51,764 bases of DNA from Gemmatimonadota bacterium (GTDB lineage Bacteria > Gemmatimonadota > Gemmatimonadetes > Gemmatimonadales > Gemmatimonadaceae), in contig JAJTHG010000047.1 in assembly GCA_021298835.1 (NCBI GenBank), positions 1 through 51,764 of the forward strand, in the 5' to 3' direction. The notes beneath the pieces were generated by a model, which made no database searches, was not told where the DNA came from, and saw only the letters and a list, made by a program, of their open reading frames with translations. Shown piece after piece: positions 1 to 8,117 of the stretch. A program made the translations under genes and the position numbers. Numbering within the stretch: the first letter of the stretch is position 1; each line of letters starts with the position of its first letter.

Positions 1-1
1 C

Positions 2-697
2 GCGCGGGCGCTGCTGCGCGCCTCACGCCCCGTGCTCGAGACCGCCTTCGCGGTGGGGCTCTCCGCCCCGTCGCGGCTGCACGACCTGCTCGTCGCCACC
101 GACGGGGCCACGCCCGGCGAGTTCGCCCGCGGCGGCGACGGCATGGTCGTCCGGTGGGGCTTCCACGAGACGCCCTTCGGCGAGGCGTTCATCGCCGTGG
201 CGCCGAGGGGCGTCTGCGCCCTCACGTTCGCCCCCGACGGCGACCGCGCCACCCGCCTCGCGCGGCTCGCGCGCGACTGGCCGCGGGCGGTACGCCGCGA
301 AGACGCGGGCCCGGGACGCGACGTCGCGCGGCACCTCGCGCGACTCGGCGACCTCGACGTCGCCGCCTCCGCGCCGCTCGCCCTGCTGGTGCGCGGCACC
401 AACCTGCAGGTGCGCGTGTGGGAAGCGCTGCGCCGCATTCCGGCGGGGACGCTCGCGAGCTACGAGGACGTCGCCGCCGCCGTGGACGCCCCGACGGCCG
501 TGCGCACGGTGGCGGGGGCCATCGCCCGCAACCCGATCCACGTGCTCATCCCCTGCCACCGCGTGGTGCGCAAGGTAGGGGCGCTGGGTGGCTACGCCGG
601 CGGGCTCGCCCGCAAGCGGGCGATGCTCGCGCACGAGCTGCCGGCGACGCCGGACCCGCCCGACGACCGCGACGCCGGGGCGCCGCCGACGCGGTAA
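2..697 (+). CDS. ada: Ada-type regulator / methylated-DNA cysteine methyltransferase, 5' partial
   Basis: Suicide alkyltransferase that moves methyl groups from O6-methylguanine in DNA to its own cysteine; in Ada proteins this is joined to an AraC-type DNA-binding domain. The reading frame is open from base 2, so the true start lies outside the window. The first ~40 residues (ending ATPGEF) match the end of the AraC-type helix-turn-helix of Ada. The rest is the methyltransferase domain, with the active-site motif IPCHRVVR (catalytic Cys codon at 554-556) followed by the GGYAGG segment. The N-terminal methylphosphotriester domain, if present, is outside the window. The next gene starts 9 nt downstream, and its -10 element overlaps this stop codon. 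Confidence 0.9.
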   Translation, partial: ARALLRASRPVLETAFAVGLSAPSRLHDLLVATDGATPGEFARGGDGMVVRWGFHETPFGEAFIAVAPRGVCALTFAPDGDRATRLARLARDWPRAVRREDAGPGRDVARHLARLGDLDVAASAPLALLVRGTNLQVRVWEALRRIPAGTLASYEDVAAAVDAPTAVRTVAGAIARNPIHVLIPCHRVVRKVGALGGYAGGLARKRAMLAHELPATPDPPDDRDAGAPPTR

Positions 698-700
698 GCT
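695..700 (+). promoter_or_regulatory. Candidate -10 element for the PLP gene
   Basis: TAAGCT ends 6 nt before the ATG at 707, so transcription would begin at or next to the start codon. It is one of a recurring set of such hexamers in this window. No clear -35 is seen. Confidence 0.4.
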
Positions 701-706
701 TCGGGG

Positions 707-1846
707 ATGGAGCCCTCCCGCCGCCCCGAGACCCTCGTCGTCCACGTCGGCGCCGATCCCGACCCGGCGACCGGCGCCATCGTGCCGCCCCTCGACCTCG
801 CCACGACCTTCGTGCGGAACGAAGCGTACGCGCTGCCGTCGCCCTACCTGTACGGCCGCTACGCGAACCCCGTGCGCGATCGCCTCGAGGCCGCGCTGGC
901 GCAGCTCGAGGGGGGCGCGACCGCGGCGGCGTTCGCCAGCGGCCTCGCGGCCGCGACGTGCGCGCTGCAGGCCGTGCTTGCGCCCGGCGGCCACGTGGTG
1001 CTGGCCGATGGCGTGTACGGCGGCGTCCGGTCGCTCGTGCAGTCGGTGTTCGGCGCGTGGGGGGTGCACGCCACCTTCGTGGACCAGGGCGACGTCGCTG
1101 CGGTGCGCGACGCGCTGCGCCGGCAGCCGACCCAGCTGCTGTGGCTGGAGTCCCCCAGCAACCCGATGTGGCGGCTCGCCGACATCGCGGCATGCGCGGC
1201 CGAGGCCCGCGCGGTGGGGGCGCGCACGCTCGTGGACAACACCGTGGCGACCCCGCTCCTGCAGCAGCCGCTGGCGCTCGGGGCCGACCTCGTGCTGCAC
1301 GCGACGACCAAGTACGTCGGCGGCCACAGCGACGTGACCGGCGGGGCCCTGGTGCTGCGCGAGGACGGCCCGCTGGCTGCCCGCGTCCGCGAGCTGCAGA
1401 AGCTCGCCGGCGCGGTGCCGAGCCCGTTCGACTGCTGGCTGCTGCTGCGCGGCCTGCGCACGCTGGCGGTCCGCGTCGAGCGGCAGAGCGCGTCGGCACT
1501 GGCGGTGGCGGGCCTGCTCGCGGGCCTGCCGTCGGTGACGGCGGTGCACTACCCGTGGCTCGCCGCACACCCGCAGCACGCGCTGGCGCGGCGGCAGATG
1601 CGGGCCGGGAGCGGCATGGTGTCGTTCGAGGTGGGTGGCGGCGCACCGGCCGCCCTCGCGGTGGCCGGACGGCTGCGGCTGTTCGCGCGCGCCACGTCGC
1701 TCGGCGGGGTGGAGTCGCTCGTGGAGCATCGCAAGACCGTCGAGCCCCCCGACACGCCGACACCGGACGGGCTGCTGCGGCTGAGCATCGGCCTCGAGCA
1801 CGTCGAGGACCTCTGCGCGGACCTGCGTCAGGCGCTGGCATCCTGA
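707..1846 (+). CDS. Cys/Met-metabolism PLP-dependent lyase (cystathionine gamma-synthase family)
   Basis: A fold-type I PLP enzyme acting on sulfur amino acids: cystathionine gamma-synthase, beta/gamma-lyase or O-acetylhomoserine sulfhydrylase. It is 379 residues long, normal for the family. Visible landmarks are the YGRYANP motif near residue 49, the SGLAAATCAL cofactor-phosphate segment near 78, the ESPSNP motif near 148, the VDN aspartate near 177, and the Schiff-base lysine K202 in ATTKYVGGHSD. The C-terminal SLGGVESL and RLSIGLEH motifs are intact. Which reaction it performs cannot be decided from the motifs. A perfect GC hairpin follows the stop. Confidence 0.88.
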   Translation: MEPSRRPETLVVHVGADPDPATGAIVPPLDLATTFVRNEAYALPSPYLYGRYANPVRDRLEAALAQLEGGATAAAFASGLAAATCALQAVLAPGGHVVLADGVYGGVRSLVQSVFGAWGVHATFVDQGDVAAVRDALRRQPTQLLWLESPSNPMWRLADIAACAAEARAVGARTLVDNTVATPLLQQPLALGADLVLHATTKYVGGHSDVTGGALVLREDGPLAARVRELQKLAGAVPSPFDCWLLLRGLRTLAVRVERQSASALAVAGLLAGLPSVTAVHYPWLAAHPQHALARRQMRAGSGMVSFEVGGGAPAALAVAGRLRLFARATSLGGVESLVEHRKTVEPPDTPTPDGLLRLSIGLEHVEDLCADLRQALAS

Positions 1847-1854
1847 CCCGATGC

Positions 1855-1887
1855 CCCGGGACGCCGAGGGCGCTCGGGCGTCCCGGG
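1855..1887. terminator. Bidirectional terminator hairpin
   Basis: Eleven-bp arms CCCGGGACGCC and GGCGTCCCGGG enclose a small GAG/CTC inner stem. An outer TGACCC/GGGTCA pair (1844 and 1892) extends it. It sits between two convergent genes. There is no real T-tract. Confidence 0.7.
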
Positions 1888-1905
1888 TAGTGGGTCAGCG
1901 GCCGG

Positions 1906-2310
1906 TCAGGCGGCGAACGCGAGACTGACGGCGCGCTTGGCCCCCCGCTTGAGCGAGCGATGCACCGTGCGCGCGTAGCGGATGAAGTTCGCGCCCGCCC
2001 AGGGGTGCCGGTGGAAGAACTCCTGCGGGAGCAGGTCGCCCTTGAGCCGGTTGCAGCGCCCGCAGGCAGTGACGAGGTTGCCGGCGTGGTTGGCGCCACC
2101 GTGGGCGAGAGGAAAGACGTGATCGAGGGTGGCCGTCTCGAACGAGAGCGGGACGGCGCAGTAGACGCAGCGCCGATCGCAGTCGCGGATGGCGGCCTTC
2201 TTGTGCGCGCGCTTGGCGTGCAGCGACAGGCCGCGGCGACGCGTGGGGGTGAGTTGGTGCACCCGCGGGGAGCGCGGATGCCGTTCGCGATGCGTGCGCC
2301 CTCGAGCCAT
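1906..2310 (-). CDS. Small HNH endonuclease-like protein
   Basis: A compact HNH nuclease-fold protein of 134 residues. It has a CVYC zinc knuckle, then [11 protein letters not shown] (the DH of the catalytic motif), then [14 protein letters not shown], the second Cys pair with the final Asn/Lys of the motif. The ATG at 2310 was chosen because the sequence upstream translates to low-complexity Arg/Pro text and folds as hairpins; GCGAGG a few bases before it can serve as ribosome-binding site. The protein has no partner domain, so its target is unknown; restriction, homing or repair roles are all possible. A second small HNH gene lies at 6870. Confidence 0.8.
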   Translation of the reverse strand: MARGRTHRERHPRSPRVHQLTPTRRRGLSLHAKRAHKKAAIRDCDRRCVYCAVPLSFETATLDHVFPLAHGGANHAGNLVTACGRCNRLKGDLLPQEFFHRHPWAGANFIRYARTVHRSLKRGAKRAVSLAFAA

Positions 2311-2321
2311 CAAGCCTCGCG

Positions 2322-2495
2322 CGAAAGACGACGCCCCCGCCTCGGCGCAGATGGCCGGACGGGGGCGTCGTGGGTGGCGAGGAGGCGCGAACCGGCGAGG
2401 ACGCGGCGGTGGCGTCCGCAGGGGCAGACAGGTCGCTGGAAACCAGAACCGATCAATGCGCCTCCACGTGCGGGCAGGCAAGCCCGCGTTCATCG
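2322..2495 (-). ncRNA. Candidate structured RNA or leader upstream of the HNH gene
   Basis: The segment holds four inverted repeats in series. Read on the minus strand these are a 6-bp hairpin (2470-2475 with 2482-2487), an 8-bp enclosing stem (2458-2465 with 2381-2388) containing two smaller hairpins (2431-2450 and 2399-2417), then a perfect 12-bp hairpin (2360-2371 with 2328-2339) followed by CTTTCG. The last resembles an intrinsic terminator just before the HNH ribosome-binding site. No known RNA family (tRNA, tmRNA, SRP RNA, RNase P RNA, common riboswitches) was recognised by its conserved sequence. It may be a small RNA or an attenuator leader. Confidence 0.3.
2328..2371 (-). terminator. 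Terminator-like 12-bp hairpin before the HNH start
   Basis: Perfect arms ACGACGCCCCCG and CGGGGGCGTCGT around a 20-nt loop that can add a CGGC/GCCG inner stem. Only the minus strand has a short T run after it (CTTTCG), so it would stop minus-strand transcription before the HNH gene at 2310. Confidence 0.5.
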
Positions 2496-2762
2496 GCACA
2501 TTGTGAAGAAGCCCCGGAACGCGCAAGAGCCAGTTTCCAACCTGTTGCCTTGGCGCGAGGTAGGGGCTGGCACCTCGGTTACGGTCCAGCGGCGTGGAAA
2601 CATCTGATCCTCACCTCCGGTCGGTTTTCCCCACGATGTGGATTTCTCGCTCGGCGCCGGCACTCCAGGGCTGGCGAGGGGGAATCCGGCGACCGGAACG
2701 TGCGGCGCTGCGACCTCCCGACTCCGGACTCCCCGCAGCCGGGAAGGTGCCGGTCCCGCGCA
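2496..2762. other. Intergenic stretch without a recognised gene
   Basis: Between the candidate RNA and the stop of the HIT gene no frame looks protein-coding. A short GAGGT/ACCTC hairpin around 2560-2579 is the only structure noticed. A weak minus-strand promoter for the RNA (TTGCGC at 2526-2521, CACAAT at 2505-2500, 15-nt spacing) is possible. Confidence 0.4.
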
Positions 2763-3350
2763 CTACCGCTTCTTCGGGGGTGCCTTCGGCTTGGCACCCG
2801 CCTTCGCCTTGGGCGCCGCGACGGTCACGGTCGCCGCCATGCGGTCGGCCGGGTTCACGACGCGCACCCCGCTCGCCGGCGTCTCGCGCGTCGGATCCAT
2901 GCGCAGGGCCGAGCCGATGCGGACCGCCATCGCGTCGAGGAGGTGGCGGTTGGGCATCTCCGATCCCGGGAACGGCAGCGGCACGTCGAAGCCGTCGCCC
3001 TTCGTGCGCGGGATCAGATGGATGTGGTAGTGGAAGACGTTCTGCCCCGCCGCCGGCCCGCTGTTGACGATGAGGTTCATGTCCTCGGCGCCGGCGATCT
3101 TCTGGATGACGGGGATGAGGCGCGTCGTCACCTGGAACAGGTGCCAGCCGACCGCCCGCGGGATGTCCTGCAGCGTCTCGTAGTGGTCGCGCGGGATGAC
3201 CAGCACGTGGCCGGGATTCACCGGCTGGATGTCCATGAAGGCCAGCGCCACGTCGTCCTCGTAGCACATCGACACCTCGGCGGAGCCCTGGACGAGGTCG
3301 CAGAAGATGCAGTTGGACTTCGACTGGCTGGGCGGCTTGCGTGCTGGCAT
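2763..3350 (-). CDS. HIT-family nucleotide hydrolase/transferase
   Basis: Histidine-triad protein that hydrolyses or transfers nucleotidyl groups, typically on AMP derivatives. The triad H107-Y-H109-I-H111 is intact in [12 protein letters not shown], and the N-terminal CIFCDL (from residue 14) carries the Cys pair that often binds zinc. The HIT domain covers residues ~12-120. The last ~75 residues are an extension ending in a Lys/Ala/Pro-rich tail (residues ~170-195), likely disordered and perhaps nucleic-acid-contacting. The 195-residue length is longer than the usual 110-150. It is divergent from the E1 gene at 3504. Confidence 0.88.
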   Translation of the reverse strand: MPARKPPSQSKSNCIFCDLVQGSAEVSMCYEDDVALAFMDIQPVNPGHVLVIPRDHYETLQDIPRAVGWHLFQVTTRLIPVIQKIAGAEDMNLIVNSGPAAGQNVFHYHIHLIPRTKGDGFDVPLPFPGSEMPNRHLLDAMAVRIGSALRMDPTRETPASGVRVVNPADRMAATVTVAAPKAKAGAKPKAPPKKR

Positions 3351-3465
3351 CGGGTCGGGCCTCGGAATGGCGACGGGGGCAGGGCGTGGTGTCCCGCCTT
3401 CGGGAACTTCGCTCCGCCGAAGGAGGGGCGGAAGAAGCGGTCGCCCGGGCGCCCTGCCCTGCCGT

Positions 3466-3471
3466 TAGCTT
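3466..3471 (+). promoter_or_regulatory. Candidate -10 element (TAGCTT) for the E1 gene
   Basis: TAGCTT lies 32 nt before the ATG at 3504 in an otherwise GC-rich divergent spacer. The same hexamer recurs at 15974, and on the minus strand at 23572 and 35477, each upstream of a gene. Confidence 0.4.
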
Positions 3472-3503
3472 TCGCCACGGTCCCTCCCACGCCGGATCCC
3501 GCC

Positions 3504-5612
3504 ATGGCCACCGCCGCCCGCACCGCCCCCAAGAAGGTCGCCGGACTCTCGCGCGACCAGCTGCTCGCCGCCTACCGGACGATGCTCCTGTCGCGCCGGA
3601 TCGACGACAAGGAGATCCAGCTCAAGCGACAGAACCGGATCTTCTTCCAGATCTCCGGGGCCGGCCACGAGGCGGTGCTCACCGCCGCCGGCATGGTCTT
3701 CAAGCCGGCCTACGACTGGTTCTACACCTATTACCGCGACCGCGCCCTCTGCCTGCAGCTCGGCATGACCGCGGCCGAGATGCTCTACAGCGCCGTCGGC
3801 GCCGCCAAGGACCCCAACTCGGGCGGCCGCCAGATGCCGTCGCACTGGGGTCACAAGGCGCTCAACATCGTCTCGGCCTCGTCGCCCACCGGCACCCAGT
3901 TCCTCCAGGCCGTCGGCGCTGCGGAGGGCTCGATGCGGGCCAGGCTCCTCGGGATCACCGACGGCTTCCAGGGCGACGAGGTCGTCTTCGTCTCGACCGG
4001 TGACGGCACGACGAGCGAGGGCGAGTTCTGGGAGTCGCTCAACACCGCGGCCAACCTCAAGCTGCCGGTCGTGTATCTCGTCGAGGACAACGGCTACGCG
4101 ATCTCGGTGCCGGTCGAGGTGAACACCGCCGGGGGGTCGATCTCGAAGCTCGTCTCGTCGTTCCCGAACTTCCTGATCCGGGAGGTGGACGGCTGCGACT
4201 TCGTCGCGTCGCTCGAGGTGCTGCGCCAGGCCGTGGACCACGCCCGCGCCCGCAAGGGGCCGGCGCTGGTGCACGCCAAGGTGATCCGGCCGTACTCGCA
4301 CTCGCTCTCGGACGACGAGGTGCACTACCGCCCCGACGCCGAACGCGCGGCCGACGCGGCGCGCGACCCGCTCGTGACCTTCCCGGCGTGGCTGGTGGCC
4401 GAAGGGCTCGCGACCGACGCGGAGATCGCCGCGATCGCCGCGTCGGTGGACGCCGAGGTCCTCGCCGCGACCGACGATGCGCTGGCCCAGCCGCAGCCGG
4501 CGCCGGAGACGAAGACCTTCGCGGTCTACTCGCCCGACGTGGACCCGACGGCCGAGGCGTTCGACACCGAGGACGACCCGCACTTCACCGGCGAGCCGAC
4601 CACGATGGTGGATCTGCTCAACGCCTGCATGAAGGACGAGATGCGCCGCAATGATCGCATCGTCGTCTTCGGCGAGGACGTCGCCGACGTCTCGCGCGAG
4701 GAGTACCTGGGCAAGGTCAAGGGCAAGGGCGGCGTCTTCAAGGTGACGTGGGGACTGCAGAAGGAGTTCGGCGGCGCGCGCGTCTTCAACTCGCCCCTGG
4801 CCGAGGCGAACATCGTCGGCCGCGCGATCGGGCTGGCGCACCGCGGCTTCAAGCCGGTCGTCGAGATCCAGTTCTTCGACTACATCTGGCCGGCCTACAT
4901 GCAGCTGCGCGACGAGCTGGCGACGATGCGCTGGCGCTCGAACAACGCGTTCAGCTCGCCGATCGTGGTGCGCACCACGTACGGCGGCTACATCCGCGGC
5001 GCGGTGTACCACTCGCAGACCGGGGCGTCGCTCTTCACGCACTGCCCGGGCTTGCGCGTGGTGTGTCCGGCGACGGCGCTCGACGCCAACGGGCTCCTGC
5101 GCACGGCGATCCGCTGCGACGACCCGGTGATCTTCCTCGAGCACAAGCACCTGTACCGCCAGACGTACAACAAGGCGGCGAACCCGGGGCCGAACTTCAT
5201 GATCCCCTTCGGCAAGGCCAAGGTGCTGCGCGAGGGGACCGACGTGACGCTCGTGACCTACGGCGCCACCGTGCAGCGCGCGCTGGTGGCGGCGGGGCAG
5301 GTGGCCGAGGAGGGGATCTCGGTCGAGGTGATCGACCTGCGCACCCTCTCGCCGTGGGACCGCGAACGGGTCTTCGAGAGCACGAAGAAGACGAACCGGG
5401 TCATCGTCGCCTACGAGGACGCGATCTCCTGGGGCTACGGCGCGGAGATCGCGGCGGCGATCGCCGACGAGTGCTTCGCGTGGCTGGATGCGCCCGTGAA
5501 GCGGGTGGCGTCGTCGGACACTTTCGTGGGCTACGCGCCGCAGCTCGAGGACGCGATCCTGCCGCAGGTCGAGGACTTCGTCCGGGCGTATCGCGAGATC
5601 GCGCGGTACTGA
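3504..5612 (+). CDS. Fused alpha/beta 2-oxoacid (branched-chain type) dehydrogenase E1
   Basis: Thiamine-diphosphate-dependent E1 that decarboxylates branched-chain 2-oxoacids (or a related 2-oxoacid) and passes the acyl group to a lipoyl E2. Alpha and beta subunits are joined in one 702-residue chain. Residues ~15-350 are E1-alpha, with the ThDP motif GDG (166-168) through DNGYAIS (195-201). Residues ~375-702 are E1-beta ([34 protein letters not shown]). The ATG at 3504 starts at the family's natural N-terminus; the same frame stays open far upstream, but that part is noncoding in character. No E2 or E3 gene is adjacent. Confidence 0.9.
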   Translation: MATAARTAPKKVAGLSRDQLLAAYRTMLLSRRIDDKEIQLKRQNRIFFQISGAGHEAVLTAAGMVFKPAYDWFYTYYRDRALCLQLGMTAAEMLYSAVGAAKDPNSGGRQMPSHWGHKALNIVSASSPTGTQFLQAVGAAEGSMRARLLGITDGFQGDEVVFVSTGDGTTSEGEFWESLNTAANLKLPVVYLVEDNGYAISVPVEVNTAGGSISKLVSSFPNFLIREVDGCDFVASLEVLRQAVDHARARKGPALVHAKVIRPYSHSLSDDEVHYRPDAERAADAARDPLVTFPAWLVAEGLATDAEIAAIAASVDAEVLAATDDALAQPQPAPETKTFAVYSPDVDPTAEAFDTEDDPHFTGEPTTMVDLLNACMKDEMRRNDRIVVFGEDVADVSREEYLGKVKGKGGVFKVTWGLQKEFGGARVFNSPLAEANIVGRAIGLAHRGFKPVVEIQFFDYIWPAYMQLRDELATMRWRSNNAFSSPIVVRTTYGGYIRGAVYHSQTGASLFTHCPGLRVVCPATALDANGLLRTAIRCDDPVIFLEHKHLYRQTYNKAANPGPNFMIPFGKAKVLREGTDVTLVTYGATVQRALVAAGQVAEEGISVEVIDLRTLSPWDRERVFESTKKTNRVIVAYEDAISWGYGAEIAAAIADECFAWLDAPVKRVASSDTFVGYAPQLEDAILPQVEDFVRAYREIARY

Positions 5613-5620
5613 GTCCCCCT

Positions 5621-5647
5621 GGGGCCCGGTGCGCGGCGCCGGTCCCC
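5621..5647. terminator. Hairpin between convergent genes
   Basis: GGGG-CCGG pairs with CCGG-CCCC across a 9-nt loop with one mismatch, directly after the E1 stop. It would serve the E1 gene and the convergent small gene. Confidence 0.4.
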
Positions 5648-5652
5648 GGGAG

Positions 5653-5904
5653 TCAGCTGCCCGTCGGGGGCGGACCCTGACGCTGCGCCGCGAACCGCAG
5701 CGCCGCCGCCTCGGCGGTCACGTCCGCCCCGCCGAGTTCGACGACCGGACAGCCCGCCCGCCGCCGCTTCATCGCCTCCGCGGCCGACCCCATCCAGACC
5801 ACCCGGTCGCCCCGCACCTCGGCCGCCTCTGCCCAGGGCCGACGACGGTTCCCGGTCGCAATCCGGGCGTTCACGACAAGAAAATCGGCGAAATCGTTGG
5901 ACAT
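5653..5904 (-). CDS. Small orphan protein resembling an amidohydrolase N-terminus
   Basis: An 83-residue protein beginning at ATG 5904; a GTG at 5934 would add 10 residues. Its body (ADFLVVNARIATG, then EVRGDRVVWMGS, then PVVELGG) reads like the N-terminal beta-sandwich strands of amidohydrolase-superfamily enzymes of the YtcJ/imidazolonepropionase type. It stops before the metal-binding HxH barrel would begin, and no barrel sequence follows. It is therefore either a stand-alone relic domain or the stub of a deleted gene. The catalytic domain is absent, so hydrolase activity is not expected. It is divergent from the flavin reductase gene. Confidence 0.55.
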   Translation of the reverse strand: MSNDFADFLVVNARIATGNRRRPWAEAAEVRGDRVVWMGSAAEAMKRRRAGCPVVELGGADVTAEAAALRFAAQRQGPPPTGS

Positions 5905-5926
5905 CGGCTGGTCCGGACCGTACTGT
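5897..5926 (+). promoter_or_regulatory. Candidate promoter of the flavin reductase gene
   Basis: TTGGAC (5897-5902) and TACTGT (5921-5926) with 18-nt spacing. Transcription would start near 5933, shortly before the candidate starts at 5952 and 5964. The -35 overlaps the start of the opposite small gene. Confidence 0.35.
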
Positions 5927-5951
5927 GGGTACACATGGACCGCCAGTCCGA

Positions 5952-6464
5952 ATGACCCCGACCATGGTTGACCGCACCGCGAACCTGCGGACGGCTCTCC
6001 TTCGAGCCATCCCCGGCGCGCTCGGCGTGCTCGGCTCCCGGGACCCCTCCGGGGGTGCCCGGTTTGCCGTGGTCAGCTGGCTGACGCCCGCCGCGCACGA
6101 GCCGCCCCTCGTGGCGATGTCGCTCGAGCCCGACTCCCACACCCTCGGGGCCATGCGTCACAGCGGCGTCTTCGCCTTGGCCTTCCTGCCCCTCCGGGCG
6201 ATGCGCACCGCGCAGCGGCTCGGTCGCGCCACGCGCGAGCTCGACGGCGGGCTCGACAAGGCCGGGGGCATCATGATCGCGGCCACGCCGATGACCGGCT
6301 CGCCGATTCCGGCCGAGGCGTGTGCCTGGCTCGAGTGCCACGTCAAGCGCGAACACGCCGTCGGGGATCACATCCTCGTGCTCGGGGAAGTGCTCCACGC
6401 GACGCAGCGGGAGGAACCGCTGCCGGAGCTGCTCTCGATGCAGAAGGCCGGCTGGAAGTACTAG
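5952..6464 (+). CDS. Flavin reductase-like FMN-binding protein
   Basis: A protein of the flavin reductase / NTA-monooxygenase component B family, which binds FMN and often supplies reduced flavin to an oxygenase or acts as a small oxidoreductase. It is 170 residues from ATG 5952; ATG 5964 is equally possible. The opening segment on gaining access to the substrate (FAVVSWLTPAAHEPPLVAMSL) matches the family's FMN-binding start, and DHILVLGEVL is the typical late strand. No monooxygenase partner is adjacent, so the substrate is unknown. It is a single-gene unit. Confidence 0.8.
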   Translation: MTPTMVDRTANLRTALLRAIPGALGVLGSRDPSGGARFAVVSWLTPAAHEPPLVAMSLEPDSHTLGAMRHSGVFALAFLPLRAMRTAQRLGRATRELDGGLDKAGGIMIAATPMTGSPIPAEACAWLECHVKREHAVGDHILVLGEVLHATQREEPLPELLSMQKAGWKY

Positions 6465-6545
6465 GCGGGGGCCGGGGGCGCGACGCACCGACCCCCGCCG
6501 CCGTCCCGCCAGGCGCGGGCGCGGCCGACCGGCACCCGCGGGCCG

Positions 6546-6869
6546 TCAGCGCGACGTCATCCCGTCGCGGATGTCGAGCAGGATCTCGAAGTACAGTTGC
6601 TCGCGGCGGTACGCGAAGTCGAGCATCTGCATCTGGCTCGCGTCACCCGATTCCTTCGCGCGGGCGAAGGCCTCGGTGTACATCGTCTCGAGGTTGGCGA
6701 GGATCTTGTCGCGGCTGCGTGGCATGCGGGTGGCCAGGAGGGCGGAGAAGGTGAGGCGGGGCGGGACCTCCGGCTCGGGCTCCAGGACGTCCTCCTTGAG
6801 GAGGTCCATGACCCGCCGCTTCGCCTTGTCGAGCATGAAGCGCCGGGTGTTGAACTCGTCGGGGGCCAT
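6546..6869 (-). CDS. Conserved-looking 107-residue protein of unknown function
   Basis: I do not recognise a family. The chain is soluble, predicted mostly helical and highly charged (FMLDKAKRRVMDLLKEDVLE near the N-terminus; QMQMLDFAYRREQLYFEIL near the C-terminus). There is no signal peptide or membrane segment. The ATG at 6869 is chosen because translation upstream becomes antisense to the HNH gene. Its start codon directly abuts the GTG start of that divergent HNH gene, with no base between them, so neither can have a normal leader from this junction. Confidence 0.6.
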   Translation of the reverse strand: MAPDEFNTRRFMLDKAKRRVMDLLKEDVLEPEPEVPPRLTFSALLATRMPRSRDKILANLETMYTEAFARAKESGDASQMQMLDFAYRREQLYFEILLDIRDGMTSR

Positions 6870-7184
6870 GTGACGCGGGAGGAGCTCTTTGCGCGCGACG
6901 GGTGGCGCTGCGTGTACTGCGGCGCGGTGCAGCCGGCGGAGGCGCTGTCGGTGGACCACGTGCATCCCCGCGTGAAGGGCGGAGATCACTCGTCGGGCAA
7001 CCTAGTAACCGCCTGCATCGCCTGCAATTCGCGCAAGGGAGGACGCTCGCTCGCGCGCTTTCTGGCCGACGAGCCCGACGCCCGGGCGCACTTCGAGGCG
7101 CTCGCCGTGCACGTGTGGCCGCGACACCGCAAGGCCCTGCGCGAGCTCGTGGCGGGGGAACTCCGGCGAGAGCGTCACGTATAA
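6870..7184 (+). CDS. Small HNH endonuclease
   Basis: A 104-residue HNH nuclease with CVYCG, LSVDHVHPRVKGGDH and NLVTACIACNSRKGGR, i.e. both zinc knuckles plus the DH and terminal Asn of the HNH motif. The C-terminal VHVWPRHRKAL tail is shared in style with other small HNH proteins. The GTG at 6870 gives the start MTREELFARDGW, where the family begins. It is adjacent to, but not overlapping, the divergent unknown gene. The stop codon is part of the TATAAT box of htpX. No methylase or specificity partner lies nearby. Confidence 0.82.
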   Translation: MTREELFARDGWRCVYCGAVQPAEALSVDHVHPRVKGGDHSSGNLVTACIACNSRKGGRSLARFLADEPDARAHFEALAVHVWPRHRKALRELVAGELRRERHV

Positions 7185-7185
7185 T
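7180..7185 (+). promoter_or_regulatory. TATAAT -10 element of htpX
   Basis: A perfect TATAAT overlaps the stop codon of the HNH gene and lies 36 nt before the htpX ATG. No clear -35 is visible. Confidence 0.55.
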
Positions 7186-7221
7186 TCCTGAGCAATTCGT
7201 TCGACTTCCCCGAACCCTCCC

Positions 7222-8055
7222 ATGAACACCCTCAAGGTCTTCGTCCTCCTTGCCGGGCTCACGGCCCTGTTCGGCGCCGTGGGCGGGGCCATCGGCGGAC
7301 AGTCCGGCGCGCTGGTGGCGCTCGGCCTCGCCGCGGTCATGAACGTCGTCATGTACTACGGCTCATCCACCATGGTGCTGCGCGCGTATCGGGCGCAGGT
7401 CGTGGACGCGTCGCAGGCGCCCGGGCTGTACGCGATGGTGGACCGCCTCCGCCAGCGGGCGGGGCTGCCGATGCCGGTGGTCGCGATCGCCCCGCACGAG
7501 CAGCCCAACGCCTTCGCCACCGGCCGCAACCCGGAGCACGGCGTCGTCTGCGTGACCGAAGGGCTGCTCCGCATCATGAGCACCCCCGAACTCGAGGGCG
7601 TCATCGCGCACGAGCTGGCGCACATCAAGAACCGCGACATGCTGCTGATGACGATCGCGGCGACCATCGCGGGGGCGATCAGCAACCTCTCGCAGTTCGG
7701 CTTCCTGCTTGGCGGGCGCAGCGACGACGGCGAGTCGAACCCGATGGCGGGGTTGCTGATGATGATCCTCGGCCCGCTGGCGGCGATGCTGCTGCAGAGC
7801 GCGATCTCGCGCACGCGCGAGTTCAAGGCCGACGCGGTCGGCGCCGAGATCGCGGGCTCGCCCGAGGGGCTGGCCAGCGCGCTGCGTACGCTCGAGCGCG
7901 CCGCGCAGCGGATCCCGATGCAGGTGTCGCCCGCGGCGGCGTCCATGGCGATCGTGAACCCGCTCTCGGCCTTCAAGGGGCAGGCGCTCGTGAAGCTCTT
8001 CTCGACGCATCCGCCCACCGAGGCGCGAGTCGAGGCGCTGGCGCGGCTCCGCTGA
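7222..8055 (+). CDS. htpX: Membrane zinc metalloprotease HtpX (M48)
   Basis: An inner-membrane M48 protease that degrades misfolded membrane proteins together with FtsH-type quality control. It has 277 residues, close to the usual 285-295. Two N-terminal membrane segments (residues ~5-25 and ~28-48) precede the catalytic H130-E-x-x-H134 (HELAH). A hydrophobic segment pair follows (~143-160 and ~175-200), and the third zinc ligand Glu lies in SRTREFKAD. FSTHPPTEARVEALARL is the conserved C-terminus. The promoter box TATAAT lies upstream. Confidence 0.93.
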   Translation: MNTLKVFVLLAGLTALFGAVGGAIGGQSGALVALGLAAVMNVVMYYGSSTMVLRAYRAQVVDASQAPGLYAMVDRLRQRAGLPMPVVAIAPHEQPNAFATGRNPEHGVVCVTEGLLRIMSTPELEGVIAHELAHIKNRDMLLMTIAATIAGAISNLSQFGFLLGGRSDDGESNPMAGLLMMILGPLAAMLLQSAISRTREFKADAVGAEIAGSPEGLASALRTLERAAQRIPMQVSPAAASMAIVNPLSAFKGQALVKLFSTHPPTEARVEALARLR

Positions 8056-8117
8056 GCGTCGCGGGGGGGGCCACGGGGCCCTTACCCCGTCGGCCCCGCT
8101 CCGCGAGCTTGCACGGC

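Noticed and set aside
23..1801. Very long minus-strand frames opposite the methyltransferase and PLP genes
   Set aside because: Arg/Ala/Gly-rich shadow frames typical of high GC; the plus-strand genes carry clear family motifs.
2381..2466. tRNA- or tmRNA-like gene
   Set aside because: No T-loop, anticodon arm or CCA-type end could be fitted on either strand; only a generic multi-stem structure remains.
2311..2526. N-terminal extension of the HNH protein to an ATG at 2526
   Set aside because: The translation is low-complexity Arg/Pro text over strong hairpins, and a good start lies at 2310.
2370..3503. Long open frame continuing upstream of the E1 dehydrogenase start
   Set aside because: It runs antisense through the HIT gene and through hairpin-rich noncoding DNA; the family's natural N-terminus is at 3504.
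3465..5150. 561-residue minus-strand frame under the E1 gene
   Set aside because: His/Arg/Gly-rich shadow of a well-recognised gene, with no motif of its own.
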